A stretch of DNA of 56,795 nucleotides from Bacteroidota bacterium (GTDB lineage Bacteria; Bacteroidota; Bacteroidia; Bacteroidales; Paludibacteraceae). Under the pieces are notes generated by a model. That model ran no database searches and was not told the DNA's origin. It saw nothing but the letters and a program-made list of their open reading frames with translations. The DNA is taken from assembly GCA_030706455.1 (NCBI GenBank), contig JAUZOL010000004.1, forward strand, positions 1 to 56,795, in the 5' to 3' direction. The position numbers and the translations under genes are program-made. Shown here in pieces: positions 54,504 through 56,795 of this stretch. Position 1 is the first letter of the stretch. The number at the start of each line of letters is the position of its first letter.

Positions 54504-55346
54504 TTATTTTACCGCCTTGAAGCTCATATCGAGACTCTTCACTGAGTGAGTCAGCGCCCCGACTGAGATATAGTCGACGCCGCATTCGGCATAAGCACGA
54601 AGCGTGTCGAAGGTGATACCGCCCGACGATTCGGTTTCAAAACGGCCCGCGATCAGTTCCACCGCCTTTTTTGTATTCTCAACCGAGAAGTTGTCGAGCA
54701 TAATGCGATCGACTCCACCCAGTTTCAACACCTGATTGATTTCGTCGAAGCTACGTACCTCAATCTCTATTTTGAGCGATTTGCCTTTTTCTTTCAGGTA
54801 GTTTTGCGCCGAAAGAATAGCTTTATCGATACCACCGGCAAAGTCGACATGATTGTCCTTCAACAGAATCATATCGTACAAACCGATCCGGTGATTAACT
54901 CCACCGCCGATATGCACCGCTTCTTTCTCCAACAAACGCAGCCCCGGAGTGGTTTTGCGGGTATCGAGCACGCGGGTTTTCAGGCCTTCGAGCTGTTTCA
55001 CATATTTACGGGTAACGGTTGCCACGCCGCTCATGCGCTGCATTATATTCAGCATCAGGCGTTCGGTCTGTAGCAACGAAAGAATTTTTCCTTCCACCAC
55101 AAAGGCAATATCATCCGGATTTACTTCGGCACCGTCGTTGATAAACACTTCGATTTTAAGCTCCTGATCGAAGGCTTTGAATATTTCTTTGGCAATTTCG
55201 ACACCGGCCAAAACGCCCTTTTCTTTAATGATGAGCTGCGATTTCCCCATGGCAGTTGCAGGGATGCAGGAAAGTGAAGTATGGTCGCCATCGCCTATAT
55301 CTTCGGCAAACCAGATTTTGATCTGTTCTTGTAAATTGTCAATCAT
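54504..55346 (-). CDS. nadC: Nicotinate-nucleotide pyrophosphorylase (carboxylating)
   Basis: This 280-residue cytoplasmic enzyme turns quinolinate and PRPP into nicotinate mononucleotide in NAD synthesis. Motifs are EDIGDGDHTS near the N terminus, RMSGVATVTRKYV, LDTRKTTPGLRLLEKEAV, GGGVNHRIGLYDMILLKDNH, the substrate region KIEIEVRSFDEI and ISVGALTHS. It is probably co-transcribed with the DUF4783 gene 53 nt upstream. Confidence 0.96.
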   Translation of the reverse strand: MIDNLQEQIKIWFAEDIGDGDHTSLSCIPATAMGKSQLIIKEKGVLAGVEIAKEIFKAFDQELKIEVFINDGAEVNPDDIAFVVEGKILSLLQTERLMLNIMQRMSGVATVTRKYVKQLEGLKTRVLDTRKTTPGLRLLEKEAVHIGGGVNHRIGLYDMILLKDNHVDFAGGIDKAILSAQNYLKEKGKSLKIEIEVRSFDEINQVLKLGGVDRIMLDNFSVENTKKAVELIAGRFETESSGGITFDTLRAYAECGVDYISVGALTHSVKSLDMSFKAVK

Positions 55347-55399
55347 TTTTAAGTAGAAAATAGTCGGTTAAAAGAAGCCGATCGGCAGTCTCCGACTTG

Positions 55400-55795
55400 T
55401 TATTCAATGCGTAGTTGATATATTTTCAGCACATTCCCCTCTTTCTTGAAGAGCATATTTACCCGAAAAGAAGAGGTGGCTGTGGTAAGTTGCCCCACAA
55501 TAAAGGAAACATTGGCACGAGATCCCTGATGGAGAATCTCAAAAGATTTAGTTGGCTGTTTGGCAAAAAAATCGGCTACATGATTGCGTGCCTGAACTTT
55601 GGGATAGGTATCATCCAACCCGGGAAGCACAAGTTCTACGCTATTGCAAAAATAAGCCGATAGTGCGGTTGCATTCTTTGCATTGAAGGCAGCTGCAATA
55701 GACGCACTCTGGTTTTCAAAGCTTTGTGCGTTACAAAACTGAGCACTTACGAGCGTAGTCAGTACAAACGATAAAAGTGCAATACACCGCTTCAT
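55400..55795 (-). CDS. DUF4783 family secreted protein
   Basis: This 131-residue protein has a signal peptide (KRCIALLSFVLTTLVSAQ) and so is exported to the periplasm. The rest (ASIAAAFNAKNATALSAYFCNSVEL, VADFFAKQPTKSF, LKIYQLRIE) resembles the DUF4783 family and has the shape of an NTF2-like small alpha-beta fold. Its function is unknown. It has a canonical promoter and lies just before nadC, an arrangement that is common in Bacteroidales as I recall. Confidence 0.82.
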   Translation of the reverse strand: MKRCIALLSFVLTTLVSAQFCNAQSFENQSASIAAAFNAKNATALSAYFCNSVELVLPGLDDTYPKVQARNHVADFFAKQPTKSFEILHQGSRANVSFIVGQLTTATSSFRVNMLFKKEGNVLKIYQLRIE

Positions 55796-55827
55796 AATCT
55801 ATTGTTTTTGAATTGTAAATTGCAGTG

Positions 55828-55858
55828 CAAAGGTACGCACTTTTACACCAAATAGCAA
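55828..55858 (-). promoter_or_regulatory. Promoter for the DUF4783-nadC unit
   Basis: On the reverse strand TTG (55858-55856), 20 nt, then TACCTTTG (55835-55828), with the start near 55822 and the ATG at 55795. It follows the ligA stop at 55860 immediately. Confidence 0.75.
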
Positions 55859-55859
55859 G

Positions 55860-56795
55860 TTAAAACAGCGTTCCCTGAGGATTGACGGGAGTTGCAGAAG
55901 TTGGCTCCTGCCCTATCATCGCAAGAAACTCTTCTTCGTTAACAATTGCCACTCCCAACGCTTTGGCTTTCTCCAGTTTGGCAGGCCCCATATTGGCTCC
56001 GGCAAGGATAAAAGTGGTTTTAGCCGACACAGAACTTGTCTCTTTGCCCCCGTTTTGTTCAATCAGAGTCTTGTATTCGTCGCGGGAATGATGGGTAAAC
56101 ACCCCGCTCACCACAATAACCTTACCTTCGAGCAAAGAGCTTTGAGTTGCAAGTTTTTCTTCCGAAACTGCCAATTGCAATCCGTATTCCTTCAAGCGTT
56201 CGATCAATGTCCGGTTGCGTTCGTCGGCAAAGTAGTCGACCACACTTTGAGCAATGCGTTCGCCCACATCACGCACGGCAGCCAATGCGTCCTCTTTGGC
56301 CTGCGCTAATACCTCGACACTTCCGAAAGCTTGCGCCAGCGTCTTAGCCACCTTTTCACCCACAAAGCGAATGCCCAGTGCAAACAATACCCGTTCAAAC
56401 GGCACCTGCTTGGAGGCGGCAATACCGTCTATCATGTTCTGAGCCGACTTCTGCCCCATCCGTTCCAGACCGACAATCTGCGGCACTTTCAACAGATAGA
56501 GATCGGCAATATTTTGAATCAGATCCTGCTGATAGAGCAGATCAACTGTTTCGGAACCGATGCCGTCGATGTTCATCGCCTTGCGACTGATAAAATGCTC
56601 GATTTTCCCTTTAATCTGTGGAGGACAACCATTCTCGTTCGGACAATACCAGGCCGCTTCGCCTTCGTTGCGTTGCAGATCGGTGCCACAATCGGGACAA
56701 TGGGTAATGAACATTATCCGCTCGCCGGCCTTTGCCCGCTGCTCCAAATCGACGCCCACAATTTTCGGAATAATCTCGCCTCCTTTTTCGACAAA
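55860..56795 (-). CDS. ligA: NAD-dependent DNA ligase LigA, C-terminal part (cut by window end)
   Basis: The frame is open to the last base, so the gene's 5' part lies beyond the window; a GTG at 56759 is internal. The 311 residues seen cover the end of the OB fold ([17 protein letters not shown]), the Cys4 zinc finger (CPDCGTDL ... CPNENGCPP), and the helix-hairpin-helix region ([56 protein letters not shown]). A C-terminal BRCT domain follows ([26 protein letters not shown]). LigA seals nicks in replication and repair using NAD. Confidence 0.96.
   Translation of the reverse strand, partial: FVEKGGEIIPKIVGVDLEQRAKAGERIMFITHCPDCGTDLQRNEGEAAWYCPNENGCPPQIKGKIEHFISRKAMNIDGIGSETVDLLYQQDLIQNIADLYLLKVPQIVGLERMGQKSAQNMIDGIAASKQVPFERVLFALGIRFVGEKVAKTLAQAFGSVEVLAQAKEDALAAVRDVGERIAQSVVDYFADERNRTLIERLKEYGLQLAVSEEKLATQSSLLEGKVIVVSGVFTHHSRDEYKTLIEQNGGKETSSVSAKTTFILAGANMGPAKLEKAKALGVAIVNEEEFLAMIGQEPTSATPVNPQGTLF

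Noticed and set aside
1-56795. Search for CRISPR arrays, tRNA/rRNA genes, insertion sequences, phage or anti-phage systems
   Set aside because: None was recognised. The repeated segments seen (RCC1 repeats, Ig-like modules, GVQLSG repeats, infB low complexity) are all within protein genes.

Overview
The window comes from a member of the Bacteroidota, most likely a Bacteroidales bacterium of the Paludibacter/Dysgonomonas/Porphyromonas type. Three signs point there. Surface proteins carry type IX secretion (T9SS) type-B C-terminal sorting domains and sit beside PorP/SprF-family genes. A GldF-type permease is present. Many genes are preceded by the Bacteroidota promoter pair TTG, 19-21 nt, TAnnTTTG. 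No tRNA, rRNA, CRISPR array, insertion sequence or prophage was recognised. The two end genes are cut by the window edges (a T9SS cargo gene at the left, ligA at the right).

Layout. 1-7.3 kb: three tandem paralogous T9SS cargo genes followed by a PorP/SprF gene. 7.4-10.3 kb: a Bcp peroxiredoxin, an AraC regulator and a membrane protein/ECF sigma/small membrane protein operon. 10.4-12.6 kb: sufC-sufD without sufB, reverse strand. 12.8-14.7 kb: ispH-pfkA. 14.7-15.2 kb: a hairpin-rich gap with a possible small RNA. 15.2-21 kb: a membrane-anchored AraC-type regulator, then a second PorP/SprF gene and a 1144-residue cargo built from two seven-repeat RCC1 propellers. 21.2-33.3 kb: housekeeping genes (gltX, a LolC/E-type permease, rbfA, a 3-methyladenine glycosylase, fba, cvpA, infB, nusA, rimP, an aminotransferase). 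A strong candidate structured RNA with its own promoter and terminator lies between the aminotransferase and rimP. 33.4-33.6 kb: an intergenic hairpin-repeat element.

33.8-47 kb: ruvB runs into a surface-polysaccharide cluster. It holds a flippase, three glycosyltransferase-like genes and a CDP-deoxyhexose block of rfbF, rfbG, an SDR enzyme, a thiamine-diphosphate enzyme and rfbH. The combination of the E1 dehydratase (RfbH) with an acetolactate-synthase-like enzyme resembles the yersiniose pathway and suggests a two-carbon-branched 3,6-dideoxyhexose. A divergent GT87-type membrane glycosyltransferase follows. 47-56.8 kb: an active/inactive M16 peptidase pair, an envelope operon (repeat outer-membrane protein, DUF3943 protein, M28 lipoprotein), a gldF without gldG, nadC, a DUF4783 protein and ligA.

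The most noteworthy items are the candidate ncRNA at 31.8-32.0 kb, the branched-sugar cluster, the twin-propeller T9SS cargo, the repeated cargo-plus-PorP arrangement, and a promoter embedded in the arm of a terminator in front of bcp. All functions are inferred from sequence; no searches were run.
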